A program made the translations under genes and the position numbers. This document shows positions 30,653 through 40,608 of a stretch of DNA of 64,000 nt, one piece after another; position 1 is the first letter of the stretch; each line of letters begins with the position of its first letter. The notes below the pieces were generated by a model that saw nothing but the letters and a program-made list of their open reading frames with translations, did not search any database and was not told the DNA's origin. The stretch is from Flavobacterium keumense (GTDB lineage: Bacteria; Bacteroidota; Bacteroidia; Flavobacteriales; Flavobacteriaceae): positions 1,674,001 through 1,738,000 of the forward strand of contig NZ_CP092332.1 in NCBI RefSeq assembly GCF_029866485.1. The letters are read 5' to 3'.

Positions 30653-33256
30653 TTAGGAGACCAATTCGCCTTGATTTCTAAAGACCAATTGTCCGTCAAA
30701 GGCATCCAAAAGAATAATACTTTCGGTTTTGATGTTGCCTGCCAATATCTCTTTAGACAATTGGTTCAATACCTCCCTTTGAATCACACGCTTTACGGGT
30801 CTGGCTCCAAATTGTGGATCGTACCCTTTTTGAGACAAATACTCGATCGCTTCAGGCGTAGCGTCCATTGTGATGCCTTGTTGTGCTAGCATTTTAGTGA
30901 CCGATTTCAGTTGTAAGCTTACGATTTGCGCAATATTGTCATTGGTTAAAGGGGTGAACATTACAATTTCGTCAATACGGTTGATGAATTCAGGTCGCAC
31001 GGTTTGTTTTAATAAGCCTAACACTTCTACTTTGGCCGACTCTGTTGCCGCTTCGATGCCGCCTTTCAAGTTTTCAAAAGTATCTTGAATAATTTGGCTT
31101 CCCATATTAGACGTCATGATGATAATTGTGTTTTTGAAGTCGGCCAAGCGTCCTTTATTATCTGTCAAACGTCCTTCGTCCAAGACTTGCAACAGAATAT
31201 TAAACGTATCCGGATGCGCTTTTTCAATTTCGTCCAACAAGATTACAGAATACGGTTTTCTACGCACGGCTTCAGTCAATTGTCCGCCTTCATCATAGCC
31301 TACATATCCTGGTGGCGCACCCACTAAACGGCTCACACTGTGGCGTTCTTGGTATTCACTCATGTCAATTCGCGTCATGGCATTTTCATCGTCAAAAAGG
31401 TATTCAGCTAAGGCTTTCGCCAATTCCGTTTTACCAACTCCCGTTGTTCCCAAGAAAAGAAAAGTACCAACAGGTTTTTTCATGTCTTGTAAACCGGCGC
31501 GACTTCTACGCACGGCATCACTTACCGCTTCAATGGCTTCTTCTTGACCTACGACGCGTTTGTGTAATTCGTCTTCTAATTTCAAGAGTTTTTCTCTTTC
31601 GCCTTGCAACATTTTGGTAACCGGAATCCCCGTCCATTTAGCGACTACTTCGGCAATATCTTCTCGGGTAACTACTTCTTTTATCAATGAAGTTCCCGAC
31701 TGATTTTCTTGCAATTGTTTAACCAAAGCGTCCAAACGTTCCTGGGCTTCTTTGATTTTTCCGTAACGAATTTCGGCTACTTTTCCATAGTCGCCATCAC
31801 GCTCGGCGCGTTCGGCTTCGTATTTGAAATCTTCAATTTCGGTTTTAACGGCTTGGATGTTATCCACCACATCTTTTTCTGATTTCCATTTCGCATAAAT
31901 TTCGTTGCGGTCTTCTTTTAGGTTGGCCAAATCCATGCCTAAGACTTTTAGTTTGCTTTCGTCTTTTTCACGCTTGATGGCTTCAATTTCGATTTCTAAT
32001 TGCATGATTTTTCGATCCAAAACGTCCAACTCTTCTGGTTTTGAATTGATTTCCATACGCAATTTAGAAGCCGCTTCGTCCATTAAATCAATGGCTTTAT
32101 CGGGTAAAAAACGGTTGGTAATATAGCGTTGCGATAATTCTACCGCGGCAATAATCGCCTCATCTTTGATTTGCACTTTGTGGTGCGTTTCGTATTTTTC
32201 TTTGATACCGCGCAAGATAGAAACGGCACTTTCGGTATCCGGTTCTTCCACCATCACTTTTTGGAAACGTCTTTCGAGCGCTTTGTCTTTTTCAAAATAT
32301 TTTTGGTATTCGTCCAAAGTCGTTGCCCCAATCGCGCGTAATTCGCCACGAGCCAAAGCCGGTTTTAGAATATTAGCTGCATCCATAGCGCCTTCTCCAC
32401 CTCCGGCACCCACGAGCGTGTGGATTTCGTCAATGAAAAGAACAATATCGCCTTCGGCAGCAGTGACTTCTTTCACCACTGATTTTAAACGTTCTTCAAA
32501 TTCACCTTTGTACTTGGCACCCGCAATCAAGGCGCCCATATCGAGTGAGAAGATGATTTTATCTTTCAAGTTTTCAGGTACGTCACCATCTACAATTCGA
32601 TGCGCTAAACCTTCTGCAATAGCAGTTTTACCCACGCCAGGTTCACCCACTAACATCGGGTTGTTTTTAGTTCGTCTGGTTAGAATTTGCAGCACACGAC
32701 GGATTTCTTCGTCACGACCAATAACAGGATCCAATTTGCCACTTCGAGCTAAATCGTTCAGGTTTTTAGCGTATTTGTTTAAGGCGTTGTAGGTTTCTTC
32801 GGCAGAGGCAGAGGTCACTCTTTCGCCTTTTCTCATTTCGTCAATGGCTGCTTTTAGTCCTTTTTCGGTTACGCCTTGGTCTTTTAAAATTTGGGCAATT
32901 TTACTTTTGGAACCAAAAATAGCCAATACTAAATGTTCTACCGAAACGAATTCATCGTTCATTTTTCCGGCCAAGATTTCGGCTTCGTTCAAAGTGCTAT
33001 TTGCGGTTCTGGATAACATAATATCGCCACCCGAAACTTTAGGGAAACTTTGAATGGTGCTTTCCAAGATTTGTTTGAAAAGCGACACATTCACGTTCAA
33101 TTTTTTTAATAGAAAAGGCGTTACATTTTCATCGACTTCTAAAAGTGCTTTGAAAATATGTTCGTTTTCGATTTGTTGTTGCCCCAAACCTTGCGCTAAC
33201 TGTTGCGAAAGTTGGATGGCTTCTTGCGATTTAGTAGTAAATTTATTAATGTTCAT
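30653..33256 (-). CDS. clpB: ATP-dependent disaggregase ClpB
   Basis: ClpB pulls apart protein aggregates together with DnaK, which lies 2.5 kb away. The 867-residue protein has the N-terminal double Clp repeat (1-145), NBD1 with Walker A G-E-P-G-V-G-K-T near 204-211, and the long coiled-coil middle domain near 405-525, which distinguishes ClpB from ClpA and ClpC. NBD2 has Walker A G-T-T-G-V-G-K-T near 606-613 and the sensor region G-A-R-P-V-K-R near 815. Length is typical. The 140-bp region upstream contains three copies of a GACAAAATGAC-like motif, possibly a stress-response operator. Confidence 0.97.
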   Translation of the reverse strand: MNINKFTTKSQEAIQLSQQLAQGLGQQQIENEHIFKALLEVDENVTPFLLKKLNVNVSLFKQILESTIQSFPKVSGGDIMLSRTANSTLNEAEILAGKMNDEFVSVEHLVLAIFGSKSKIAQILKDQGVTEKGLKAAIDEMRKGERVTSASAEETYNALNKYAKNLNDLARSGKLDPVIGRDEEIRRVLQILTRRTKNNPMLVGEPGVGKTAIAEGLAHRIVDGDVPENLKDKIIFSLDMGALIAGAKYKGEFEERLKSVVKEVTAAEGDIVLFIDEIHTLVGAGGGEGAMDAANILKPALARGELRAIGATTLDEYQKYFEKDKALERRFQKVMVEEPDTESAVSILRGIKEKYETHHKVQIKDEAIIAAVELSQRYITNRFLPDKAIDLMDEAASKLRMEINSKPEELDVLDRKIMQLEIEIEAIKREKDESKLKVLGMDLANLKEDRNEIYAKWKSEKDVVDNIQAVKTEIEDFKYEAERAERDGDYGKVAEIRYGKIKEAQERLDALVKQLQENQSGTSLIKEVVTREDIAEVVAKWTGIPVTKMLQGEREKLLKLEDELHKRVVGQEEAIEAVSDAVRRSRAGLQDMKKPVGTFLFLGTTGVGKTELAKALAEYLFDDENAMTRIDMSEYQERHSVSRLVGAPPGYVGYDEGGQLTEAVRRKPYSVILLDEIEKAHPDTFNILLQVLDEGRLTDNKGRLADFKNTIIIMTSNMGSQIIQDTFENLKGGIEAATESAKVEVLGLLKQTVRPEFINRIDEIVMFTPLTNDNIAQIVSLQLKSVTKMLAQQGITMDATPEAIEYLSQKGYDPQFGARPVKRVIQREVLNQLSKEILAGNIKTESIILLDAFDGQLVFRNQGELVS

Positions 33257-33342
33257 TTTTGTCTTTTTTTAAAGTTGAATTTGGGGTTAAATAAATACCT
33301 TTGCATAAAATTTGTCAATTGTTATTCCGCTCCTGAATTTAC

Positions 33343-33405
33343 GTCAATTTGTCGTATATCAAGGAGTTACATCCGACAAAATGACTTTAAAAACGACAAA
33401 ATGAC
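33343..33405. promoter_or_regulatory. Three GACAAAATGAC-like motifs between clpB and ytxJ
   Basis: GACAAAATGAC occurs at 33375-33385 and 33395-33405, exactly 20 bp apart, and GTCAATTTGTC, an inverted related copy, at 33343-33353. The second copy covers the ytxJ start codon. The spacing of two helical turns suits a regulator of clpB. It is proposed, not proven, as a heat-shock operator. Confidence 0.5.
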
Positions 33406-33790
33406 TTTATTTACTTCTATTTTTGGAGATTCAGAAAATAAAAATTTCAATCCATCTAAAATCAATTGGATTCCATTGACTGATTTGGGGCAATTGAATG
33501 AAATCATGGAATTGTCTTACCAACAACCGGTAGTGATTTTTAAGCATAGCACCCGATGCAACATTAGCCGTATGGCGTTGAAACAGTTTGAGAATGAATT
33601 TGATTTGGAAGGTAGTGTAACGCTTTATTTTTTGGATTTGTTGAATCACAGGGATATCTCAAATGAGATTGCAACTCGTTTTGAGGTGTACCACCAATCA
33701 CCACAATTGCTTTTGATTAAAGAAGGAAAATCTGTCTACGATGTTTCGCATAGTGCTATTGACGCGCTGGAGTTAAAGGAGAGGGTGTAG
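33401..33790 (+). CDS. YtxJ-family monothiol bacilliredoxin-like protein
   Basis: The 129-residue thioredoxin-fold protein carries the family motif F-K-H-S-T-R-C-N-I-S near residues 46-55, with a single active-site cysteine. The family is linked to bacillithiol systems in Bacteroidota and Firmicutes, where it removes bacillithiol from proteins. P-Q-L-L-L-I-K near 102-108 is the expected cis-proline strand. I choose M-T-L-F-T-S; the open frame upstream reads through the promoter. An ATG at 33381 opens a 7-codon ORF (M-T-L-K-T-T-K) whose TGA overlaps the start codon as ATGA. Divergent from clpB, it shares the motif region. Confidence 0.85.
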   Translation: MTLFTSIFGDSENKNFNPSKINWIPLTDLGQLNEIMELSYQQPVVIFKHSTRCNISRMALKQFENEFDLEGSVTLYFLDLLNHRDISNEIATRFEVYHQSPQLLLIKEGKSVYDVSHSAIDALELKERV

Positions 33791-33806
33791 TGTATAGGAT
33801 ACCTAA

Positions 33807-34469
33807 TTATTCTCCTAGATAGGGGTCTTGTATTTTTTTTGCCTGGTATTGAATGTTTGAAAATCGCACTTCGCATTTTGATCCCACAGGAGATTGAGCC
33901 AAAAAACCCACTTCAAATCCTGTTTTTGCATCAAATTGTAAATGTCTAATTAAGAACCAATGTATCCCATTTGTTGAATAATATAGGGTAATTACATTAG
34001 CTGCTTTGGCTATTTTATAAAAGACTTTAGTTGTATCAATTTCAACCGAGTTGCAATCGTCAGATATATTTTTTGTAACAACACTTACCACTCTTTTAGC
34101 TCCTGTATAGTCTTTTTCAAAACAAAATTTAACCCAATTTAAATCGTCATTTTTAATTACAATTGCACCGCCATCCCATTTATTAGTAAAAGCATGTTCA
34201 ATACAAGTTGAAAGAACAAAATCTTCATCGGCTTTGAACAGTAACTTTGGAGCATTGTCAGTATTGTAGGTTACATTAGGATCCCTAAACATATCTGTTT
34301 TTTCACCGGCTACAATTACCAGTTCGTTATGATCTAAAGAGAAGGACAAAGGGGTATTTTCCCATCGCAATGCATGCGGTATAGATTTGATATGAATTGC
34401 TTTCGGCTCTTGAGCTGTTGCAGTATATACCATAGATAGTGTTAGTAGTACAATTAAAAGTTTTTTCAT
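33807..34469 (-). CDS. Secreted DUF1349 protein (concanavalin A-like fold)
   Basis: The 220-residue protein has a signal peptide of about 19 residues ending T-A-T-A-Q, so it is periplasmic or secreted. The rest matches DUF1349: W-E-N-T-P-L-S-F near 36-43, D-M-F-R-D-P-N-V near 59-66, G-G-A-I-V-I-K-N-D-D-L-N-W-V-K-F-C-F-E near 96-114, G-I-H-W-F-L-I-R near 168-175 and a final beta-strand set. The fold resembles carbohydrate-binding lectins; the ligand is unknown. A -7 box TAACTTTG lies on the minus strand at 34503-34510. Confidence 0.8.
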   Translation of the reverse strand: MKKLLIVLLTLSMVYTATAQEPKAIHIKSIPHALRWENTPLSFSLDHNELVIVAGEKTDMFRDPNVTYNTDNAPKLLFKADEDFVLSTCIEHAFTNKWDGGAIVIKNDDLNWVKFCFEKDYTGAKRVVSVVTKNISDDCNSVEIDTTKVFYKIAKAANVITLYYSTNGIHWFLIRHLQFDAKTGFEVGFLAQSPVGSKCEVRFSNIQYQAKKIQDPYLGE

Positions 34470-34668
34470 TTTTTTTACGGATTTAGATTAATTAGTGTTG
34501 ATCAAAGTTAAGAGACTTTATGTAGCAAGGATTATAAAAACAATACTTTTTTGCAGTTGTAGTTTGGTTTTCTTATATTTTCTTTGAAGTCATGAAATGC
34601 AAATCCCAGCTATTAGGATTAGATTAATTACTCTAAGGAAACTTTATTGATTAGAATGTACTTTATAA

Positions 34669-35570
34669 TTAATCTTCCTCAAAGAAATCATTATCAACTT
34701 CTTTAACTTCGTAAGTAGTTTTTACTTGTACGCCTACGTTATATTGGTGCATTAATTCAACTAACTTTATTCCATCAATTAATATAATTGTATGATGTGC
34801 TTCTCTTGCTTTTTTTATGGCAGAATCATCAAAGGATGATGTTGTTATAAAAACCCCTTTTCTAGTATCTCCACTCATTGCACCAATAAAATTTCTAATA
34901 TCTTTCTCACGAATCTTATTTTCGTTATAACGTTTAGCTTGAGTGTATATTTTTTCTAAACCTAATTTATCTTCATTAATGATTCCATCAATTCCTCCAT
35001 CACCAGATTTAGAAGTTTCAATAAAATCACCATAACCCATTTTTTTCAAAAGGATTAAAATTACTTTTTCAAAGTAATAAGGATTTATCTCTTTAAGTTT
35101 ATCTAATAGTTCGTTTTTAACTTCTGTCTCAATTGTTGAAAATCCAGAGTCGATTAAATCTTGGGGTGAAGAATTATCTACCCTAATTGTATCAAGTTCA
35201 ATTGTATTCTCTTTTTCATTTTTAATACTTTCACGATGACTTTTAAAGTCCAAATCATTTTGAAGATCACTTAAGCTTAAAATACCAGTCTCAAGTCTTT
35301 TTCTCCCTTTTTCCGTTATTTGAACTAGGCCTCTTTTTGGGTATGAAACAAATTTCCCCATTTTAAGATAGGATTTACCCCATAGTATTCTGTCAATTAA
35401 AACATTAGCGCCTGAACTAGTAGTTCTATTGGCAAGTCAGAATAATATTTATCACGAACTAATAATGTCAATTCTCTACTATTAATAGATTCTACAGAAT
35501 TTAAAATTTCTAGAACTGGGATAAAAGTTTCATGGTATTTTGGTAATTCTATTTTGTTTGGGATATTCAT
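34669..35570 (-). pseudogene. Frameshifted Mrr-type restriction endonuclease gene
   Basis: The N-terminal fragment (start at 35570, M-N-I-P-N-K) reads as the Mrr winged-helix domain up to D-L-P-I-E-L-L, then hits a stop at 35397. The frame offset by one base resumes the expected sequence, T-S-S-G-A-N-V-L-I-D-R-I-L-W-G-K-S-Y-L-K-M-G. It continues through Y-P-K-R-G-L-V-Q-I-T-E-K-G to an intact catalytic domain with G-G-I-D-G and Q-A-K-R, the PD-(D/E)XK-type core. One indel near 35425 explains both halves. The C-terminal piece could still be made from M-G-K-F-V at 35361. Mrr cuts methylated DNA; no methylase is near. A sequencing error is possible. Confidence 0.75.
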
Positions 35571-35680
35571 AATAAACTGTTGAACTATGTTGTATTTCAA
35601 CAAATATAGAAATAAGTTACAAATTACCATTTAAGCATAAGTCAATTTTTAGTACAAATACAATACAAAATGCCATCTTG

Positions 35681-35756
35681 TCAGCCCTTTTTACGCCAGT
35701 TGGGCTGAAAACTGACAATTTCTATACTGTCAGGGACTTGGCATAATGATTGACTT
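35681..35756 (+). promoter_or_regulatory. dnaK upstream region with two inverted repeats and a -24/-12-like sequence
   Basis: TCAGCCC (35681-35687) pairs with GGGCTGA (35702-35708). CTGACA (35712-35717) pairs with TGTCAG (35728-35733) across 10 nt. Then TTGGCATAATGATTGA (35738-35753) has GG-N10-GA spacing, one base off the sigma-54 GG-N10-GC pattern. A stress-related regulator is plausible but unproven. Confidence 0.45.
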
Positions 35757-35809
35757 ATGGAGTTCGAGTTAGTAAATCGAATATCTAATTAAATTAAATA
35801 GAATCAAAA

Positions 35810-37696
35810 ATGGGTAAAATCATCGGAATTGACTTAGGTACCACTAACTCTTGCGTTTCTGTAATGGAAGGTCAAGAGGCAGTTGTTATCCCTAATTCAG
35901 AAGGAAAAAGAACAACGCCTTCTATCATTGCTTTTGTTGAGGGTGGAGAAATTAAAGTGGGAGATCCTGCAAAAAGACAAGCAGTAACAAATCCTACTAA
36001 AACGATCGCTTCTATCAAGCGTTTTATGGGAAGAAACTTTGCTGAAACTGCTGAAGAAGCAAAAAGAACACCTTACAAAGTAGTAAAAGGAGACAACAAT
36101 ACACCACGTGTAGATATTGATGGTCGTTTATATACTGCGCAAGAATTGTCAGCTATGACACTTCAAAAAATGAAAAAAACAGCCGAAGATTATTTAGGGC
36201 AAACTGTAACGGAAGCTGTTATTACAGTTCCTGCTTACTTTAATGATGCACAACGTCAAGCTACTAAAGAAGCTGGAGAAATTGCTGGTTTGAAAGTAAT
36301 GCGTATCATCAATGAACCAACTGCTGCTGCATTAGCCTACGGTTTAGATAAAAAAGGTAAAGATCAAAAAATCGCTGTTTACGATTTAGGTGGAGGAACT
36401 TTTGATATCTCTATTCTAGAATTAGGAGATGGTGTATTTGAAGTATTATCTACTAATGGAGATACACACTTAGGAGGTGATGATTTTGACCAAACAATCA
36501 TTGATTGGTTAGCAGACGAATTCAAAGCAGAAGAAGGAATTGACTTGCGTGAAGACCCAATGTCTTTGCAACGTATCAAAGAAGCTGCTGAAAAGGCGAA
36601 AATTGAGTTGTCATCTTCAGCAGAAACTGAAATCAACTTGCCTTATGTAACTGCGACAGCTTCAGGACCTAAACACTTAGTAAAAAAATTAACAAGAGCT
36701 AAATTTGAGCAATTGTCTGATGCTTTAGTAAAACGTTCTATGGAACCAGTGGCTAAAGCGTTGAAAGATGCAGGTTTATCTACTTCTGATATTGACGAAG
36801 TAATCTTAGTGGGAGGTTCTACTCGTATGCCAAGAATTGCTGACGAAGTAGAAAAATTCTTCGGTAAAAAAGCGTCTAAAGGAGTAAACCCTGATGAGGT
36901 AGTAGCTATTGGAGCAGCTATCCAAGGTGGAGTTTTATCTGGAGATGTAAAAGATGTATTGTTACTTGACGTAACACCTCTTTCTTTAGGTATCGAAACT
37001 ATGGGTGGTGTAATGACTACATTAATTGAGGCTAACACCACTATTCCAACAAAAAAATCACAAGTATTCTCTACTGCTGCTGATTCTCAACCATCTGTTG
37101 AAATCCACGTATTGCAAGGAGCTAGAGCAATGGCTGCTGATAACAAAACAATTGGTCGTTTCCACTTAGATGGTATTCCACCAGCACCAAGAGGAGTGCC
37201 TCAAATTGAAGTAACTTTTGATATTGATGCTAATGGTATCATCAAAGTTTCGGCTACTGATAAAGGAACTGGAAAATCGCACGACATTCGCATCGAAGCT
37301 TCTTCTGGATTAACAGCTGAAGAAATCGAGAAAATGAAAAAAGATGCTGAAGCAAATGCGGATGCAGATAAAGCAGCTAGAGAAAAAGCTGAAAAATTGA
37401 ACGAAGCTGACGGAATGATCTTCCAAACAGAAAGTCAATTGAAAGAATTAGGTGATAAATTATCTGATGATAACAAAGTGGCTATCGAGTATGCTTTGAC
37501 TGAATTGAGAATGGCACACCAATCTCAAGACATTCCAGCAATTCAAACGGCTTTGGACAATATCAATGCAGCTTGGAAAAAAGCTACAGAAGCGATGTAT
37601 GCTCAAGGTGAACAAGGTCAAGCAGATGCACAACCTCAAGGGGATGCGCAATCAGGAGACAATGTAGAAGACGTTGACTTCGAGGAAGTGAAATAA
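35810..37696 (+). CDS. dnaK: Chaperone protein DnaK (Hsp70)
   Basis: The 628-residue protein has the ATPase opening [11 protein letters not shown] near 4-14, A-V-I-T-V-P-A-Y-F near 139-147, D-L-G-G-G-T-F-D near 193-200 and V-G-G-S-T-R-M-P near 335-342. The linker D-V-L-L-L-D-V-T-P is near 383-391, followed by the substrate-binding domain and the acidic tail ending [10 protein letters not shown]. It works with DnaJ and GrpE (not in the window) and ClpB (2.5 kb away). It is monocistronic, with two terminators behind it. Confidence 0.98.
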   Translation: MGKIIGIDLGTTNSCVSVMEGQEAVVIPNSEGKRTTPSIIAFVEGGEIKVGDPAKRQAVTNPTKTIASIKRFMGRNFAETAEEAKRTPYKVVKGDNNTPRVDIDGRLYTAQELSAMTLQKMKKTAEDYLGQTVTEAVITVPAYFNDAQRQATKEAGEIAGLKVMRIINEPTAAALAYGLDKKGKDQKIAVYDLGGGTFDISILELGDGVFEVLSTNGDTHLGGDDFDQTIIDWLADEFKAEEGIDLREDPMSLQRIKEAAEKAKIELSSSAETEINLPYVTATASGPKHLVKKLTRAKFEQLSDALVKRSMEPVAKALKDAGLSTSDIDEVILVGGSTRMPRIADEVEKFFGKKASKGVNPDEVVAIGAAIQGGVLSGDVKDVLLLDVTPLSLGIETMGGVMTTLIEANTTIPTKKSQVFSTAADSQPSVEIHVLQGARAMAADNKTIGRFHLDGIPPAPRGVPQIEVTFDIDANGIIKVSATDKGTGKSHDIRIEASSGLTAEEIEKMKKDAEANADADKAAREKAEKLNEADGMIFQTESQLKELGDKLSDDNKVAIEYALTELRMAHQSQDIPAIQTALDNINAAWKKATEAMYAQGEQGQADAQPQGDAQSGDNVEDVDFEEVK

Positions 37697-37718
37697 TAAC
37701 TATTTCATTTATATAAAC

Positions 37719-37750
37719 AAAAAACCGAGCTAGTAATAGCTCGGTTTTTT
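37719..37750 (+). terminator. First terminator after dnaK
   Basis: AAAAAACCGAGCTA and TAGCTCGGTTTTTT pair perfectly around GTAA. It is symmetric and could also work on the minus strand for the metalloprotease gene. Confidence 0.88.
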
Positions 37751-37760
37751 ATTGTAATTC

Positions 37761-37787
37761 ATCCGACTTATGAAAGTCGGATTTTTT
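37761..37787 (+). terminator. Second hairpin terminator after dnaK
   Basis: ATCCGACTT and AAGTCGGAT pair around ATGA, followed by a T-run that reaches the end of the opposing metalloprotease gene. Two terminators in series would limit read-through of a highly expressed gene. Confidence 0.7.
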
Positions 37788-40347
37788 ATTTTGGGTCTAA
37801 AGCTTTGTCAATTCTGGATACCAAATCCAATAAATGTAATTTGCTTAATCGGTCTGTTGATTTAGAAGCAGTTGCTTTGATATTCGATTTCAAACTCACT
37901 AATTGTCCTCTAGCAATAGAAGGTAAATCAGTTTGATTCAAATTAACTGTTCTTGAATTGAAACCATATGTTACTCCAACAGGAACTGAACGTACCGAAG
38001 CATTTCCTGGATTCAATAAGCCAGTTACTTTATCAATAAATACTTTTTGAAGGTTTCTTCTGTAAATATCGATAGGTTTGTTTGATTTTAATTCGGTAAA
38101 AATTCCATTTCGTAAGTCGGTCATTAATTCATCTACAGAATAGTTGTTTTTATTGATAGACGAACCTTCAAACAAACGCACCATTCGGTCTCCTGCTAAT
38201 AAATTGCTCAAGGTAGATTCTTGCATTGCTTTGATGGCTTCAACACCATTTTCTGGGTTGATTTTTGCCAATACATTTTGGTTTATTAACCATTTTGGCG
38301 TAGCAAATAAATGTGTATTTAAGAAACTAACCGCTTCTTTTTGAATACTTCTTGGTACTACTTCAAATTGGTTACCACCCATATCATAGGTTTTAGGTGA
38401 ATCATAAATTCCTCCTACGTTTTTAGTAACGTGCCCTAAATAACGTCTGAACTGTCCTGTAAGTGCTGAATATAATTCGTCTAATTCAGCATAACTTTCA
38501 CCTTTTTCTTTACTCCATTCCAATAGGTTTGGAATAATACGTTTTAGGTTTTTTATTCCGTAAGCCGATGCTTTCATTGCATTGTCTCCGATATCTTCTG
38601 TTTGGTAACGTGGGTCGTATGGGCTAGTTTCTGTACCAAACCAAAGACGACGATTTTTATATGCTTCTTTAGTCATCTCGTTTAAGATGGCCTTTTCTTC
38701 TTTTTCAGTTTTGGCATCGTCAAAATAAGAATATCCCCACTTAATAGCCCATTTGTCATAATCTCCAATTCTTGGGAACAAATGTTTTACACCATCTTCA
38801 GGTTGTGCTACATAATTGAAACGGGCATAGTCCATGATAGAAGAAGTATGTCCGTTCTTTTCTTGGAAGGTAGCATCTCTCAATTTTTCGACAGGTGTAG
38901 CTGAACTAGCTCCCATGTTATGACGCAATCCTAAAGTATGACCTACTTCGTGTGAGGACACAAAACGAATTAATTCACCCATTAAGTTGTCATCAAATTG
39001 TTTTTTTCTGGCAGCAGGATCAACTGCAGCAGTTTGAATTAAGTACCAATTGCGTAATAAACTCATAATATTATGATACCAACCAATGTGGCTTTCCAAA
39101 ATTTCACCTGTTCTTGGATCGTGAACGTTTGGTCCGTATGCATTTTGGATTTCAGCGGCAAAATAACGCAATACAGAGAAACGCGCATCTTCTAAACTCA
39201 TCGTAGGATCATTTTCTGGCCAATATTCGCCACGAATCGCATTTTTCCATCCAGCATGTTCAAAAGCTACTTGCCAATCGTCAATACCTTGTTTGATGTA
39301 TTTTTTCCATTTGTCTGGTGTTGCAGGATCTATATAATACACAATAGGTTTAGCAGGTTCGATTAACTCACCTCTTTTTTGTTTGGCAGCATCTTCTTTT
39401 GATTTAGGTTCCAAACGCCATCTAACAGCAAAAACTTCAGTGTCTGATTTGTGTGATTCTTCTTCAAAAATACCATATTGATTGGCAAAATACCCTACAC
39501 GTGCATCAAATGTTCTTTTGCGCATTGGATTTTTGGGTAAAGCAATCATGGATGTATTAAGTTCTACAGTCAAAAATCCTGAATCCAAACCAGCAGGTAA
39601 GTTGGTTCCAATTTTAGGCATTGGATTAACCGAAAGTAAAGCAGGTACTGTAGAGAAAGTTTTTACAGTTCTGATTTCGGTATTGATAGGAAAACTGCTG
39701 ATTTTTTGAATAAATGATTTCTCTTTTTGGAATGTCTGAATACTTAATGTTTGTTTTTTGACAGGATCTAATGAAAATGTTTGTACATCGGCATCAAATG
39801 TAGGAGTCATATCAATAACGTATGAAACTTCTTTACCATCATCTCCTTTTTTTATAGCTAAAATATCATAGTTTCCGATAATTGGATTTGTAGATGAGTT
39901 TTTCACCGCTTGGGCTAATGGTTTGTCTCCATCAGGCGACATTATTACATAACTGATAGAACGCAATAACAAAGTATTATTTAGTCCTTTTTCAAATTGA
40001 ATTACTTGTCGGTTGACTTCTTCACCACCAAAAATTCCACCACCAGCAGGAGTTTTTGAAAATCTAGTAATGGTCATGATTTCAGTATCTAATAAACTAG
40101 CTGGAATTTCAAAAAGGTATTTAGAATCCATTTTGTGGATGTCAATTAGCCCTTTTTGAGTAACCGCCGTAGTGTCAATTACTTTGTTATAAGGTTTTGG
40201 TCCTTTTTTCGCGTCAGTTTTAGGGGGTTCTGTAGCTGCAACAACAGGTTTTACTGCATCTTTCTTTTTTTTGTTTTGACTCAATGCACCTTGACTAAAG
40301 CACACAAGAAAACTCACAACAATTAAACTCGATTTTAGTTTTACCAT
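37786..40347 (-). CDS. Secreted zinc-dependent metalloprotease (DUF5117/DUF5118 type)
   Basis: The 853-residue protein has a signal peptide of about 23 residues and a Lys/Pro-rich start. The metzincin zinc motif H-E-V-G-H-T-L-G-L-R-H, followed by N-M-G-A-S-S, is near residues 466-476, with S-I-M-D-Y as the likely Met-turn near 502-506. Size and motif layout match the Bacteroidota zinc-dependent metalloprotease family with DUF5117 and DUF5118 domains. These are exported and of unknown substrate; a role in nutrient or cell-envelope proteolysis is inference. It is monocistronic and converges on dnaK. Confidence 0.87.
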   Translation of the reverse strand: MVKLKSSLIVVSFLVCFSQGALSQNKKKKDAVKPVVAATEPPKTDAKKGPKPYNKVIDTTAVTQKGLIDIHKMDSKYLFEIPASLLDTEIMTITRFSKTPAGGGIFGGEEVNRQVIQFEKGLNNTLLLRSISYVIMSPDGDKPLAQAVKNSSTNPIIGNYDILAIKKGDDGKEVSYVIDMTPTFDADVQTFSLDPVKKQTLSIQTFQKEKSFIQKISSFPINTEIRTVKTFSTVPALLSVNPMPKIGTNLPAGLDSGFLTVELNTSMIALPKNPMRKRTFDARVGYFANQYGIFEEESHKSDTEVFAVRWRLEPKSKEDAAKQKRGELIEPAKPIVYYIDPATPDKWKKYIKQGIDDWQVAFEHAGWKNAIRGEYWPENDPTMSLEDARFSVLRYFAAEIQNAYGPNVHDPRTGEILESHIGWYHNIMSLLRNWYLIQTAAVDPAARKKQFDDNLMGELIRFVSSHEVGHTLGLRHNMGASSATPVEKLRDATFQEKNGHTSSIMDYARFNYVAQPEDGVKHLFPRIGDYDKWAIKWGYSYFDDAKTEKEEKAILNEMTKEAYKNRRLWFGTETSPYDPRYQTEDIGDNAMKASAYGIKNLKRIIPNLLEWSKEKGESYAELDELYSALTGQFRRYLGHVTKNVGGIYDSPKTYDMGGNQFEVVPRSIQKEAVSFLNTHLFATPKWLINQNVLAKINPENGVEAIKAMQESTLSNLLAGDRMVRLFEGSSINKNNYSVDELMTDLRNGIFTELKSNKPIDIYRRNLQKVFIDKVTGLLNPGNASVRSVPVGVTYGFNSRTVNLNQTDLPSIARGQLVSLKSNIKATASKSTDRLSKLHLLDLVSRIDKALDPK

Positions 40348-40556
40348 TTAATTCCTCTTTTTTAAATTAATACTATGTTATTGGTAGAATAAGACAATTG
40401 TTATTCGTAAACCTACTACGAATATTCAAATCTATTGATATATTTTTAAAATAATTGTATAGACGGGTAGTTTTGTTTCGATATTATCAAAAGACACATA
40501 CAATAATTTTTTCATAAATATGATTAATCTCATATTAGTTAGAGTTAATTTCTACC

Positions 40557-40564
40557 TATTTTTG
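40557..40564 (+). promoter_or_regulatory. Possible -7 box for corA (TATTTTTG)
   Basis: TATTTTTG matches TAnnTTTG 45 bp before the corA ATG at 40609. Because it overlaps the earlier in-frame start codons near 40564-40567, it favours the later start. Confidence 0.4.
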
Positions 40565-40608
40565 TGATGACTTTTATACTATTAGATGCTTTAAACTGGA
40601 ATTTATTT

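Noticed and set aside
32166..32792. Long plus-strand open frame (208 codons) opposite clpB
   Set aside because: ClpB motifs are intact on the minus strand, and the antisense product is Ser-rich with no domain; a codon-bias shadow.
35735..35756. Certain sigma-54 promoter for dnaK
   Set aside because: The -12 element has GA rather than GC, and no activator gene is nearby; retained only as a tentative resemblance.
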